DNA of 41,672 bases from Nitrospiraceae bacterium (GTDB taxonomy: Bacteria > Nitrospirota > Thermodesulfovibrionia > Thermodesulfovibrionales > UBA6898). The DNA lies in the NCBI GenBank assembly GCA_020347665.1, contig CP070737.1:1643261-1684932 (forward strand), read 5' to 3'. Made by a program: the position numbers and the translations under genes. A model generated the notes under the pieces. That model was not told the DNA's origin. It saw only the letters and a list, made by a program, of their open reading frames with translations, and made no database searches. Positions within the stretch are counted from its first letter, which is position 1. Every line of letters starts with the position of its first letter. Positions 7,352 through 15,804 of this stretch are shown one piece after another.

Positions 7352-8983
7352 TTATGTAAAGAAGAATTCCATCTGTTCCAGATGTTCCCCGGGGAAACTG
7401 ATAGGATATTCATTGTCAAAACAGGCTGAACAATAGTCATAATCATCTGCATTCTTTACCAGCGACCGGAGTCCCTCAATGCTGAGATACGCAAGAGAGT
7501 CTGCTGTTATATATTTCCTGATCTCATCAACCGAATGGCTCGAGGCAATAAGTTCCTGTCTCGTAGGCGTGTCAATTCCATAGAAACACGGCATAACGGT
7601 GGGTGGCGAGCTAATCCTCATATGAACCTCTTTTGCCCCTCCTGTCTCACGCAACATCTTCACAATTTTTTTGCTCGTCGTTCCCCTCACAATAGAGTCA
7701 TCTATCACAACCAGCCGTTTTCCTTCGATCAGCTTTTTGACCGGATTCAGCTTCAATTTAACGCCGAAATGCCTGATGCTCTGTTTCGGCTCGATAAACG
7801 TCCTGCCAACATAGTGGTTTCTTATGAGACCAAAATCAAAGGGTAAGCCACTCTCATCAGAATATCCCAGTGCCGCAGGAACCCCGGAATCAGGAACGGG
7901 TACAATCAGATCAGCCTCAACACCTGATTCCTGGGCAAGCAGTCGTCCCAATGACTTTCTTATTTCATTGACATTCTGACCACCGAATATATAACTGTCA
8001 GGCCGTGCGAAATAGATAAACTCAAAAATACAAAACGCCTTTTTTTCGCTTACCAGCGCCCGATAAGACGTAAGCCCCTTTTCATTGACAATGACCATTT
8101 CTCCGGGCTCTACGTCCCGAATATACTGAGCATCGATCAGATCCAGGGCACAGGTCTCTGATGCAATAACAAATGCTCCATCAACCTGCCCGATACAAAG
8201 GGGGCGGACTCCGTAGGGGTCCCTGACAGCCAGCAGCTCATTTTCTCTCAGGATGACAAGACTGAATGCCCCATTGACCTCTTTAAGAGCCTGTATCACC
8301 CGATCATGAAAATTCTCTCCCTTTGAATGCGCTATGAGATGAACCATAACCTCACTATCAGATGTTGACTGGAATATAGCACCTTCGTCCTCGAGGGATT
8401 CCCGCAAATCACCGGCATTTACAATATTCCCGTTATGGGCTATGGCGAGAGAACCGAGAGAGAAGTTTGCAAGAATAGGCTGAACGTTTTTCAATGAACT
8501 GCTGCCCGCAGTAGAGTAACGATTATGGCCGATGGCGATATATCCAGGCAGTTTCTTTAATCTCTTTTCCGTGAAAATATCTGCAACAAGTCCCATCGAC
8601 TTTTCGATAAACATCTGCCTGCCATCGGACGAGCAGATCCCGGCACCTTCCTGCCCCCGATGCTGGAGTGCATGAAGGCCCAGATAGGTCATGTTTGCTG
8701 CTTCAGGATGCCCGAAAATACCAAAGACACCGCATTCTTCACGAAATTTGTCATTCGTCAGATTGTGAGGGTATAAGCCATACGGGGATATGCAACGGGA
8801 ATGTTGTTTTCCTGTTTTTGTGAAATGCGGTTTAGCCCTACCGCACTTATTTTCTCTTTTTTTATGCACTGTTGAGGTGGAACTGCAATTATAAATGGAA
8901 CTGCTTAATTGTACCATAAAGTACTGTGGCATGTGAAAGAAAAGGTTATCCCATAATTCAAAACAATTGCATCTCGCTCTCAT
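7352..8983 (-). CDS. purF: amidophosphoribosyltransferase PurF
   Basis: PurF makes 5-phosphoribosylamine from PRPP and glutamine, the first committed step of purine synthesis. The N-terminal Ntn glutaminase domain begins at [10 protein letters not shown]; the Cys (84 counted from 8983) is the catalytic nucleophile. [20 protein letters not shown], the glutamine-site [11 protein letters not shown] and the PRPP loop [13 protein letters not shown] follow. The start is unclear: homologues begin only about ten residues before the Cys, while the in-frame ATG codons (8983, 8932, 8917) would add 60-83 residues that look non-coding (Cys/Ser rich). A GTG at 8869 and a CTG at 8761 are alternatives; none has a Shine-Dalgarno. 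The true protein probably starts near 8761-8869. It is divergent from cbiM. Confidence 0.95.
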   Translation of the reverse strand: MRARCNCFELWDNLFFHMPQYFMVQLSSSIYNCSSTSTVHKKRENKCGRAKPHFTKTGKQHSRCISPYGLYPHNLTNDKFREECGVFGIFGHPEAANMTYLGLHALQHRGQEGAGICSSDGRQMFIEKSMGLVADIFTEKRLKKLPGYIAIGHNRYSTAGSSSLKNVQPILANFSLGSLAIAHNGNIVNAGDLRESLEDEGAIFQSTSDSEVMVHLIAHSKGENFHDRVIQALKEVNGAFSLVILRENELLAVRDPYGVRPLCIGQVDGAFVIASETCALDLIDAQYIRDVEPGEMVIVNEKGLTSYRALVSEKKAFCIFEFIYFARPDSYIFGGQNVNEIRKSLGRLLAQESGVEADLIVPVPDSGVPAALGYSDESGLPFDFGLIRNHYVGRTFIEPKQSIRHFGVKLKLNPVKKLIEGKRLVVIDDSIVRGTTSKKIVKMLRETGGAKEVHMRISSPPTVMPCFYGIDTPTRQELIASSHSVDEIRKYITADSLAYLSIEGLRSLVKNADDYDYCSACFDNEYPISFPGEHLEQMEFFFT

Positions 8984-8995
8984 ATATGGTATTGT
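8967..8995 (+). promoter_or_regulatory. possible sigma-70 promoter for the cbi operon
   Basis: TTGCAT (8967-8972) and TATTGT (8990-8995) are 17 bases apart and face cbiM. The match is moderate. A start near 9002 would put the hairpin at 9012-9065 at the very beginning of the transcript. Confidence 0.35.
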
Positions 8996-9011
8996 TTTTA
9001 TGTACGTACAG

Positions 9012-9065
9012 CCACGAAGGCTGAAGAGAAGACTGGAGTCTTTGAATCAGTTTCGTGGTTTTTTT
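9012..9065 (+). terminator. intrinsic-terminator-like hairpin in the cbiM leader
   Basis: CCACGAA (9012-9018) pairs with TTCGTGG (9052-9058), with further pairing inside (GCTGA with TCAGT, and AAGACT with AGTCTT), and seven T follow at 9059-9065. This is a long intrinsic-terminator shape on the plus strand. No plus-strand gene lies upstream, so it sits in the 5' leader of cbiMQO. It could be an attenuator or the end of a short RNA. I do not recognise a known cobalamin or Ni/Co riboswitch consensus around it. Confidence 0.6.
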
Positions 9066-9221
9066 ATGGCCGGCAAACGATCCTGGAAGGGCTGCTCGCC
9101 TGGCCACGAAAGAGCCGCGAGTTGTATATATAAAACACGTAATTCCACCATAAAGACAGGCTGCGGACTGAATGCCCTGAAAAAAGTCTGTGGCTTTCTC
9201 TATGACTGAAGGGGTAAAACA

Positions 9222-10274
9222 ATGCATATGTCAGATGCACTGCTGTCTCCTGCTATCGGGGCAACCTTCTGGACCGGCTCGCTGGCAGCAATTGCGTATA
9301 GCGCAGGAAAACTCAAAGAACAGATCGATGAGAAACTCATTCCGCTCATGGGTGTACTTGCTGCCTTTATCTTTGCTGCACAGATGATCAATTTTATTAT
9401 TCCCGGTACCGGGTCAAGCGGACATCTTGGCGGCGGGATGATGCTCGCTATTATGCTGGGTCCGTATGCGGGCTTTATCGCTATAGCTTCGGTACTGATA
9501 GTACAGTCGCTCTTTTTTGCTGACGGCGGGATTCTCGCACTCGGATGCAATATATGGAATATTGGTATCTATCCCTGTTTTATTGCATATCCGTTCATTT
9601 ACAAAATTGTCGCGGGGGATACCAACAGTCCCAAAAGAATATTCCTGGCATCCGTGATGAGTGTTATTGCAGGCCTGCAGCTTGGAGCCGTGTCAGTCGT
9701 TGTGCAGACAGTTCTGTCGGGAAGAAGTGAACTTTCGCTCTATACCTTTCTCTTTTTTATGCTTCCGATACATCTCGGTATTGGACTGGTCGAAGGTGTA
9801 GTCACGGCAGGTGTTGTCAATTACGTTAGGACCATGCGACCCGAGGTGCTCGCGAGCGCCCATGAATCAAAGCCGCTTTCTTCAGACAGGTCGATCAAAA
9901 AAGTACTACTGACATTTTTCCTGATAACGGTTTTCATTGTCGGTGTACTATCATGGTTTGCATCCAAAAATCCCGACGGGCTCGAGTGGTCACTTGAACA
10001 GATGTATGGAAAATCCGAATTGTCTGAACAGGACAGCCGGGTATCTCGTGCCCTGAACAGGTTTCAGGAGAAGACAGCGATATTTCCTGATTACCGAGTT
10101 AAAAAAGGGAATGAAAAAATACCCGGCAACAGGGATACCGCAACAGACGCGACATGGCCTCAGGCTGAGTCCGATACGACTGTATCCGGTTTGGCCGGAG
10201 CATTCATGGTGCTGTGCCTAATCTTCGCCCTGGGATTCGGTATAAAGAAATTGAAGAGGAGAAAAAATGCTTAG
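9222..10274 (+). CDS. cbiM: CbiM-PDGLE (CbiN-like) fused substrate-specific membrane component of Ni/Co ECF transporter
   Basis: A 350-aa membrane protein. Residues 1-210 are CbiM: the N-terminal MHMSDALLSP, whose His2 is the conserved metal ligand position of the family, then about six to seven membrane helices with SGHLGGG (66-72) and GCNIWNIG. Residues 211-350 form a CbiN/PDGLE-like extension: a helix (227-247), the PDGLE motif (251-255), an extracytoplasmic loop and a final helix (about 324-343). The family imports cobalt or nickel; the sequence does not decide which. A GGGG run precedes the ATG at 9222. CbiQ and CbiO follow at once, so the set is a complete group I ECF importer. Confidence 0.93.
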   Translation: MHMSDALLSPAIGATFWTGSLAAIAYSAGKLKEQIDEKLIPLMGVLAAFIFAAQMINFIIPGTGSSGHLGGGMMLAIMLGPYAGFIAIASVLIVQSLFFADGGILALGCNIWNIGIYPCFIAYPFIYKIVAGDTNSPKRIFLASVMSVIAGLQLGAVSVVVQTVLSGRSELSLYTFLFFMLPIHLGIGLVEGVVTAGVVNYVRTMRPEVLASAHESKPLSSDRSIKKVLLTFFLITVFIVGVLSWFASKNPDGLEWSLEQMYGKSELSEQDSRVSRALNRFQEKTAIFPDYRVKKGNEKIPGNRDTATDATWPQAESDTTVSGLAGAFMVLCLIFALGFGIKKLKRRKNA

Positions 10275-10318
10275 TGCTCTGTTCCGAGTTCTCAGCGCTT
10301 GAATTATCATGGAAAAGC

Positions 10319-11128
10319 ATGCCTTCATTTGATAAAGAATATTTCAGTCTCGGGCACCTTGATCTGCTGTCCTATCAGAATACCTTTATCCACAGGCTCG
10401 ACCCGAGGACAAAAATCGCTGTCACGTTTGTGTTCGTGCTGACGGTTGTCTCCTTCCCGAAATACGAAGTCTCCGGGCTCATCCCTTTTTTTCTGTACCC
10501 TGTACTGATCTTTTCCCTGGGAGATATCCCGGTTCGGTTCATCCTGAAAAAAGTTCTGATCGTCTCTCCTTTTGCAATATGCATAGGAATCTTCAATCCG
10601 TTTCTGGATACCATCACCCTGTATACTCTGTCCGGTATTCATATCTCAGGCGGTTGGGTATCTTTTTTCTCTATCCTTATAAAGTTCGTACTCACGGTTA
10701 GCGCTGCGCTTCTTCTGATCGCCACCACGTCATTTCCAGGGGTATGTTACGGGCTGCAAAGGCTCCGCGTACCGGAAATATTTGTTTCCCAGCTCCTCTT
10801 TCTTTATCGCTATCTCTTTGTGTTGATGGAAGAGACAATGAGGATTGTCAGGGCACAGGCTGTGCGCTCGTTTGATAAAAAGGGATTGGAGATAAGAACG
10901 TATATAAATCTGATTGGGGTGCTCTTCATCAGGACTATGGAAAGATCCGAACGGATATACCGGGCAATGCTTTCAAGGGGTTTTAGCGGCAGGATCGAAA
11001 CGTTCAGATTGCACAGCATTGCACAGGCTGACGTGCTCGTTCTCCTTTTCAGCCTTGTGTTATGTTACTGCTTCAGAAGATATGATATCATCGGCATGCT
11101 TGATCATGTTATGAAAGGACTGCTATAG
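10319..11128 (+). CDS. cbiQ: CbiQ transmembrane component of Ni/Co ECF transporter
   Basis: The energy-coupling (T) subunit, about 269 aa, links CbiM to the CbiO ATPase. It starts FDKEYFSLGHLDLLSYQ, then HRLDPRTKI; several hydrophobic helices follow, and the coupling helix region contains QAVRSFDKKGLE and the AMLSRGFSG motif typical of T components. I start at the ATG at 10319 because family members begin with this segment. A GTG at 10274, which overlaps the cbiM stop and has AAGAGGAG 12 bases upstream, would add 15 residues. The best ribosome site actually precedes an out-of-frame ATG (10267) that encodes only 11 codons. It ends 12 bases before cbiO. Confidence 0.9.
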   Translation: MPSFDKEYFSLGHLDLLSYQNTFIHRLDPRTKIAVTFVFVLTVVSFPKYEVSGLIPFFLYPVLIFSLGDIPVRFILKKVLIVSPFAICIGIFNPFLDTITLYTLSGIHISGGWVSFFSILIKFVLTVSAALLLIATTSFPGVCYGLQRLRVPEIFVSQLLFLYRYLFVLMEETMRIVRAQAVRSFDKKGLEIRTYINLIGVLFIRTMERSERIYRAMLSRGFSGRIETFRLHSIAQADVLVLLFSLVLCYCFRRYDIIGMLDHVMKGLL

Positions 11129-11140
11129 GCAGGAAGACAT

Positions 11141-11875
11141 ATGAGCCACCATCTTGTTGAACTAAAAGATGTATACTTCCGTTATCCCGATGGCACTGAA
11201 ACGCTCAAGGGAATCTCCCTCAGAATTGTTCATGGAGAGGCCGTCGGGATTGTCGGTGCAAATGGTGCAGGAAAGTCGACGATGCTGATGCATATGAACG
11301 GATATCTGATGCCTTCACAGGGGACGGTCATCATAGGTGACCTGGAACTCAACAAGACCTCCAGAAAGGAGATACGAAAAAAAGTCGGTCTGGTCTTCCA
11401 GAATCCTGATGATCAACTCTTTATGCCGACGGTATTCGACGATGTTGCCTTTGGCCCTCTTAACCTCGGCCTTTCTCAGAATAAGGTTCAGGAGAGAGTA
11501 GCATCCGCCCTTGAAACGGTCGGATGTCTCGATCTCAGCACGAAACCGCCACATCATCTTTCCATCGGCCAGAAGAGCGCTGTTGCCATAGCAGCGGTCA
11601 TCGCCATGCAGCCGGATATTCTTGTGATGGATGAGCCTGCATCAAGCCTTGATCCGAAATCCAGACGCCATCTCATCAATATGCTGAAAGATTTTAAGCA
11701 CACAAAAATCATAGCATCTCACGATCTGGATCTGATCCTGGACGTCTGCACACGATGCATGGTCCTGGGTAATGGCAGGATTATGGCTGACGGTCTCACA
11801 GAAGATGTTCTTTCCAATAAAGATCTTCTCGAGGAAAACAGCCTTGAATTACCGCTCTCGTTACAAAAAATGTAA
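11141..11875 (+). CDS. cbiO: CbiO ATPase of Ni/Co ECF transporter
   Basis: A 244-aa ABC ATPase that powers CbiM/CbiQ at the cytoplasmic face. Walker A is GANGAGKS (39-46), the Q-loop lies in VFQNPDDQLF, the ABC signature is LSIGQK (140-145), Walker B is ILVMDEP (160-166), and the switch His is H194 in ASHDLDLI. The NPDDQLF segment is characteristic of ECF ATPases. The second signature residue is Ile rather than Gly, a common variant in CbiO. The gene is complete and follows cbiQ by 12 bases. Confidence 0.95.
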   Translation: MSHHLVELKDVYFRYPDGTETLKGISLRIVHGEAVGIVGANGAGKSTMLMHMNGYLMPSQGTVIIGDLELNKTSRKEIRKKVGLVFQNPDDQLFMPTVFDDVAFGPLNLGLSQNKVQERVASALETVGCLDLSTKPPHHLSIGQKSAVAIAAVIAMQPDILVMDEPASSLDPKSRRHLINMLKDFKHTKIIASHDLDLILDVCTRCMVLGNGRIMADGLTEDVLSNKDLLEENSLELPLSLQKM

Positions 11876-11905
11876 GAGCGCGAATAAGCGAAATCAGGAG
11901 GTGAA

Positions 11906-12103
11906 ATGGACGACAGAGAAAAATTGATATTTCTGCTCGGGCACTGGAAAGACCATACCCATGAACATGGACAGACATACCATACATGGGCCCTGAAGGC
12001 CCATGACCTCGGAGAAGCAGATGTGTCGCGGCTGTTAAAGGAAGTAACAGACCTTTCTGGGCAGATCGAAGAGAGACTCGAAAAGGCACGCCATATGCTG
12101 TGA
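11906..12103 (+). CDS. small His-containing helical protein downstream of cbiO
   Basis: A 65-residue protein with a strong ribosome site (AGGAGG) before the ATG at 11906. It is entirely helical and acidic, with no signal or membrane segment. The first half carries six His residues in HWKDHTHEHGQTYHTWALKAHD (split here after HEHG), a spacing that could bind a metal. I do not recognise a named family. Its place 30 bases behind cbiO on the same strand makes it the fourth gene of the operon, so a role in holding or delivering the imported metal is a reasonable inference. It converges with the cytochrome gene, only nine bases away. Confidence 0.8.
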   Translation: MDDREKLIFLLGHWKDHTHEHGQTYHTWALKAHDLGEADVSRLLKEVTDLSGQIEERLEKARHML

Positions 12104-12112
12104 GCCCAAACA

Positions 12113-12541
12113 TTATGTGTTGTGGCAGGACTGACAGATTTCTGCAGGCAGTTTTCTGAGCATGTCCGGATGGCCTTCTTTCCCGTGCGGAGAGTGGCAG
12201 GTGATACAGGTAACCTGTCCCTGGCTATCGAGCGGCAATTCCTGCGGAATCTCCATGGATGGCTTCATGCCGATGGGGTGCTCATTGGCGCCCACCCGCT
12301 GGGGATGGCACCCTGTACAAAGCTCCGGGACGGGCTTTACCAGCAGTCCGCCGGGAATGGTGTTTGTCATGCCATGGCCTCCGTGACATATCGTGCAGTC
12401 CTTTTTTATGTCAGGGATGTCACTGGAAAATGCATGCTGATACCATACAATCACGGCGATGATACAACAGAAGCAGATCGTGTATTTCATTATACTATGA
12501 GTATAGGACAAAGCGCGCTGCATTTCCGTATCTTTTTTCAC
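12113..12541 (-). CDS. tetraheme cytochrome c (doubled CxxCH type)
   Basis: A small exported cytochrome with four CxxCH heme sites at residues 49-53 (CTICH), 75-79 (CTGCH), 112-116 (CITCH) and 136-140 (CQSCH). The spacing CHGGHG...CHP and CHSPHG...CH is that of doubled-CXXCH proteins, which shuttle electrons in the periplasm. The signal sequence is the hydrophobic stretch about 19-39. The first codon is a GTG at 12541; an ATG at 12490 (residue 18) would give a more usual n-region and is equally likely. Neither has a clear Shine-Dalgarno. It starts three bases after the stop of the MgtC-family gene, so the two may be co-transcribed. Confidence 0.88.
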   Translation of the reverse strand: MKKDTEMQRALSYTHSIMKYTICFCCIIAVIVWYQHAFSSDIPDIKKDCTICHGGHGMTNTIPGGLLVKPVPELCTGCHPQRVGANEHPIGMKPSMEIPQELPLDSQGQVTCITCHSPHGKEGHPDMLRKLPAEICQSCHNT

Positions 12542-12544
12542 TAC

Positions 12545-13216
12545 TCAATTTCTGATTCGTAATTTCTTGATGAACGAAAGTTTAGATAACGACTCTATGG
12601 TATCCTGAAGAGGTACTTTGCCTCTGGATGCTATGGTAAAGAAAAAGGTTTTTTCGTCCTGATCAAATGTAATCTCATATTCCATTCTGCTTACCCTAAA
12701 ACCCTGACGTTCAAAGAGCGCTGTTATTGCCTGCTCATTTCCTGATGCATCAGCAACAAGTGTTACATGCTTGAACGTCATCTGTTTGATCTGGCCCTCA
12801 AAAATCCGTAGTACCCAGAGCGAAAAGACCGTGATCATAAATCCCGAGATACCGGCCAGATATTGTCCCGCGCCTATGGCAAGTCCGATAGCTGCCACAA
12901 TCCAGATGCATGCCGCTGTGGTAAGCCCCTGAATGGAAAGCCCGGTTTTGAGAATTACCCCGGCACCGAGAAAGCCGATTCCGGTCATCGCCCCTGCTGC
13001 TATCCTCGTGGGATCAAATCGAATGTATCCTGCTTCTTGAGCACTCTGCGAATAAAAATGTTCTGAAATCAACATGAGGAGGGTACAGGCAACACATACG
13101 AGAAGCTGTGTCCTGAACCCTGCCGGCCTGCCGTGGGTCTGCCGTTCAAACCCGATTATTCCCCCGAGCAGCATGCCGAGCAGCAGTCGTAGTATTATTT
13201 CCTGTGGAGTAATCAT
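12545..13216 (-). CDS. MgtC/SapB family membrane protein
   Basis: A 223-aa inner-membrane protein. Residues 1-150 are the MgtC hydrophobic domain: GGIIGFERQTHGRPAGFRTQ (residues 18-37), RIAAGAMTGIGFLGAGVI (about 71-88) and GLTTAACIWIVAAIG (about 97-111). The C-terminal 75 residues form a cytoplasmic ACT-like domain. MgtC proteins are linked to growth in low magnesium and, in Salmonella, to inhibition of F-type ATPase; many environmental members are uncharacterised. The gene sits directly upstream of the tetraheme cytochrome and 36 bases after tyrS. No good Shine-Dalgarno precedes its ATG. Confidence 0.9.
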   Translation of the reverse strand: MITPQEIILRLLLGMLLGGIIGFERQTHGRPAGFRTQLLVCVACTLLMLISEHFYSQSAQEAGYIRFDPTRIAAGAMTGIGFLGAGVILKTGLSIQGLTTAACIWIVAAIGLAIGAGQYLAGISGFMITVFSLWVLRIFEGQIKQMTFKHVTLVADASGNEQAITALFERQGFRVSRMEYEITFDQDEKTFFFTIASRGKVPLQDTIESLSKLSFIKKLRIRN

Positions 13217-13252
13217 ATCGGCCCGTGTTCCCTGTTCAATAACGCTGATATA

Positions 13253-14515
13253 TTATTTTATAACAACTTTGAAAAATTTGCGCTTGCCGACTTTTATCAG
13301 ATGTTCGCCTTTCTGCAGCATTGTTTCAGAATCAGAAACAGTCCTGTCATCAATCTTCACCCCGCCCTGTTTTATAAGCCTCACCGCTTCGCTCGTACTT
13401 TTTGTGAGCCCAGTCCTCTTCATAATCCGCGGAAGCCACGTTTCTTTTTCTTCTGACGAAAACGCAATCTCCATGGAGGGCAAGGTTACATCAGCATTTT
13501 CAACATGCTTCTTTTCCAGAATAGTCTCATATTCATGTTTCGCCTTCAGGGCCTCGTCCTCACCATGATAACGGGTAACCAGCTCCATCGCGAGTCTCTT
13601 CTTTGCGTCCCTCGGATCAAGCGTCTTGTCTTTCAGACCCTCTTGTACCGAAGTAAAATCTTCCATAGTGAGACGACTTAACAGTTCAAAATATCGCTCG
13701 ATCAGCTCGTCCGGCACACTCATGACCTTTTTGAACATACCGGCCAATTCTCCGCTCCTGTATTCAAAGGCCGGTTCATCCACACCGATGTAATTCCCGA
13801 GGCTTTTACTCATTTTTTCGATCCCGTCCAGTCCCTCGAGCAGGGGCATCATGAGGACAACCTGTTCCTCCATCCCCGTCTTCCTCTGCATGGTTCTGCC
13901 CATCAAGAGGTTAAACTTCTGGTCTGTGCCGCCCAGTTCCACATCAGCCCTGAGCGCCACGGAATCATACGCCTGAAACAGGGGGTAGTAGAATTCAAGT
14001 ATGCTGATATCCTGATGGTTCTTAAATCGTTTTTTGAAATCATCCCGTTCCAGCATTCTTGCCACTGTCTGCAGTGCACCCAGCCGCACCAGTTCCATGC
14101 CTTCCATCCTGCTCAGCCATTCGCTATTAAAAACAATCCGTGTCAAGTCAGGATGAAGGACCTTGAATACCTGACTCTTATAGGTTTCTGCATTCTTCAG
14201 CACTTCGTTACGGGTAAGGGGCTTTCGTAATTCAGACTTGCCGCTCGGATCACCGATCATTCCGGTAAAATCCCCGATAAGAAAGACAACGTCATGTCCG
14301 AGATCCTGGAACTGACGCATCTTTTCGAGCAGGACGGTATGTCCGATATGTATATAAGGAGCGGTAGGATCAAAGCCCGCCTTGATCACAAGCTGGCTGT
14401 CTCCCCTGCATGCCCGCTCGAGTTTTTTATACAGTTCTACCTCGCTGATTATATCAACCGTTCCCCGTCGGATCAGATCGAGCTGTTTCTCAGGCGAAAA
14501 CATGAAAATTATCAT
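13253..14515 (-). CDS. tyrS: tyrosyl-tRNA synthetase
   Basis: A class I aminoacyl-tRNA synthetase of 420 aa that charges tRNA-Tyr in the cytoplasm. The ATP signatures are an exact HIGH (56-59) and KMSKS (234-238). The tyrosine pocket is seen in KAGFDPTAP and in [11 protein letters not shown]. The C-terminal 65 residues ([20 protein letters not shown]) are an S4 RNA-binding domain. The length and motifs fit the TyrRS type common in bacteria outside the Bacillus TyrS group. The ATG at 14515 is preceded by GAGCAGGT; the ATG at 14503 is an alternative start. Confidence 0.97.
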   Translation of the reverse strand: MIIFMFSPEKQLDLIRRGTVDIISEVELYKKLERACRGDSQLVIKAGFDPTAPYIHIGHTVLLEKMRQFQDLGHDVVFLIGDFTGMIGDPSGKSELRKPLTRNEVLKNAETYKSQVFKVLHPDLTRIVFNSEWLSRMEGMELVRLGALQTVARMLERDDFKKRFKNHQDISILEFYYPLFQAYDSVALRADVELGGTDQKFNLLMGRTMQRKTGMEEQVVLMMPLLEGLDGIEKMSKSLGNYIGVDEPAFEYRSGELAGMFKKVMSVPDELIERYFELLSRLTMEDFTSVQEGLKDKTLDPRDAKKRLAMELVTRYHGEDEALKAKHEYETILEKKHVENADVTLPSMEIAFSSEEKETWLPRIMKRTGLTKSTSEAVRLIKQGGVKIDDRTVSDSETMLQKGEHLIKVGKRKFFKVVIK

Positions 14516-14647
14516 ACCTGCTCATGGCAGGCTCAGTCAATTGAGATATCATATGAGCATTGTGGCGCACGTTAAGAGTTGTTATTATGTATATCGAGAC
14601 AGAAAGATGGCATATCACATATTCAATATAAGGAGGAAACAGATACC

Positions 14648-15064
14648 ATGAAAAGTTATCGCAAAGAACTCTGGTTTGAGGTTCCGACACGCCGGGCATT
14701 CATAAATATCACGCCAAAAGTAGAGGAGTGCCTCACGGAGAGCGGAATCAGGGAAGGTCTTGTACTGATTAACGCCATGCATATAACAGCCTCTGTCTTT
14801 ATTAATGACGATGAATCGGGCCTGCATTATGACTATGATGCATGGCTTGAAAAGCTCGCTCCCCACGAACCGGTTTCTCAGTACAGACATAATGCTGGCG
14901 AAGATAACGCAGATGCGCACATGAAGAGACAGCTTATGGGACGGGAAGCAGTAGTGGCTGTGACAAAGGGGAGGCTTGACTTCGGCACATGGGAGAAGAT
15001 TTTTTATGGAGAATTCGACGGCCGGAGAAGAAAAAGGGTTCTCGTCAAGATTATCGGGGATTAA
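14648..15064 (+). CDS. yjbQ: YjbQ/UPF0047 family protein
   Basis: A 138-residue soluble protein of the YjbQ family. It has the conserved [20 protein letters not shown] and the His-containing [18 protein letters not shown] region (one likely metal or active site), then [19 protein letters not shown]. Family members have weak thiamine-phosphate synthase activity in vitro; the physiological role is unsettled. The ATG at 14648 is chosen because AGGAGG lies at 14631-14636; the reading frame is open upstream to 14579 but without such a site. It is divergent from tyrS. Confidence 0.92.
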   Translation: MKSYRKELWFEVPTRRAFINITPKVEECLTESGIREGLVLINAMHITASVFINDDESGLHYDYDAWLEKLAPHEPVSQYRHNAGEDNADAHMKRQLMGREAVVAVTKGRLDFGTWEKIFYGEFDGRRRKRVLVKIIGD

Positions 15065-15277
15065 GCCCGAAATCCCACTGACCGGGAAAACCACTTATAC
15101 ACGTCAGTGCATTCTCTTCTTATGGCAAATTTTTGTCACATTTCGTTACCCCTCTGTGATTCAATAATGTATGTAATTCATTACCTATCGCATGCAAAAT
15201 AATTCATACATATAACAATAATTTACAATTTGTGGCCCTGTGACTTTGATAACAACCTGATTTTATTGATATTTGTA

Positions 15278-15295
15278 CTGGCACATGTTATGCAT
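15278..15295 (+). promoter_or_regulatory. candidate sigma-54 (-24/-12) promoter
   Basis: CTGGCACATGTTATGCAT contains GG at 15280-15281 and GC at 15292-15293 with exactly ten bases between, and a perfect TGGCAC -24 element. The likely start of transcription is near 15304-15306, only a few bases before the ATG at 15309. Confidence 0.5.
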
Positions 15296-15308
15296 ATATA
15301 TCATTGAT

Positions 15309-15617
15309 ATGGAAAAGAAAAAGGCAAACTGTTGGGAGATCAAGAAGTGTGGCAGACAGCTCGGTGGAGTACATTCATTCGAACTGGGTGTCTGTCCGGC
15401 TGCGACCGAGGTGATGCTTGATGGTGTACATGGAGGAAACAATGCGGGCAGGGCCTGCTGGGTTGTCACCGGTACCATGTGCGACGGGAACATTCAGGGC
15501 ACGTTCGAAGAAAAAATGAAAGAGTGCAGTGAATGCCCTGTGTACACCGTAATCAGGAATGAAGAAGGTGACACCTTCGAAACAACCGTCGTTCTTCTTG
15601 GAAAAGCGACCGATTGA
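15309..15617 (+). CDS. two-CW domain protein
   Basis: A 102-aa soluble Cys-rich protein. It shows the two-CW pattern: NCWEIKKCGRQ near the N-terminus, CPAATE, then RACWVVTGTMCDG and CSECPVY, seven Cys in all. The domain is found in sensor and chemoreceptor proteins of anaerobes, and the Cys pattern suggests an iron-sulfur cluster or metal site, though I know of no direct proof. Here it stands alone with no partner domain. I start at the ATG at 15309, where family similarity begins; no Shine-Dalgarno is seen, and the start lies just after a sigma-54-like promoter, so translation may be nearly leaderless. The frame is open to an ATG at 15273, inside the promoter. Confidence 0.85.
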   Translation: MEKKKANCWEIKKCGRQLGGVHSFELGVCPAATEVMLDGVHGGNNAGRACWVVTGTMCDGNIQGTFEEKMKECSECPVYTVIRNEEGDTFETTVVLLGKATD

Positions 15618-15734
15618 TTTTTCATCCTGATATCCTGCTCTTTGAACCCGCCCCGGGATTCGGATCCATCCCTGCGTAGCTGTCATTTTCATTCATCTGA
15701 AAAAACGATGAACCATAGGCTGTGCCTTTAAGAT

Positions 15735-15773
15735 CACAGAAACACTACATGATAAAAGTATGTTTTATCTGTG
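15735..15773. repeat. nested inverted repeat upstream of pdxA
   Basis: GATAAAA (15751-15757) and TTTTATC (15763-15769) form a perfect seven-base stem around a five-base loop, extended by CACA (15735-15738) with TGTG (15770-15773) across an unpaired stretch. It sits 32 bases before the pdxA ATG. The position and the AT-rich symmetry suit an operator, or a short hairpin in the leader. Confidence 0.4.
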
Positions 15774-15804
15774 GTACTATATGTTAGCTGTCACAGGTAT
15801 TACC

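Noticed and set aside
9066-9221. Possible cobalamin or c-di-GMP riboswitch before cbiM
   Set aside because: Short likenesses (GGCAAAC; GCCACGAAAG) do not extend to the conserved cores of either class, so no riboswitch is called.
12122-12562. Long plus-strand frames opposite the tetraheme cytochrome
   Set aside because: Antisense of a gene with four clear heme motifs and no independent support.
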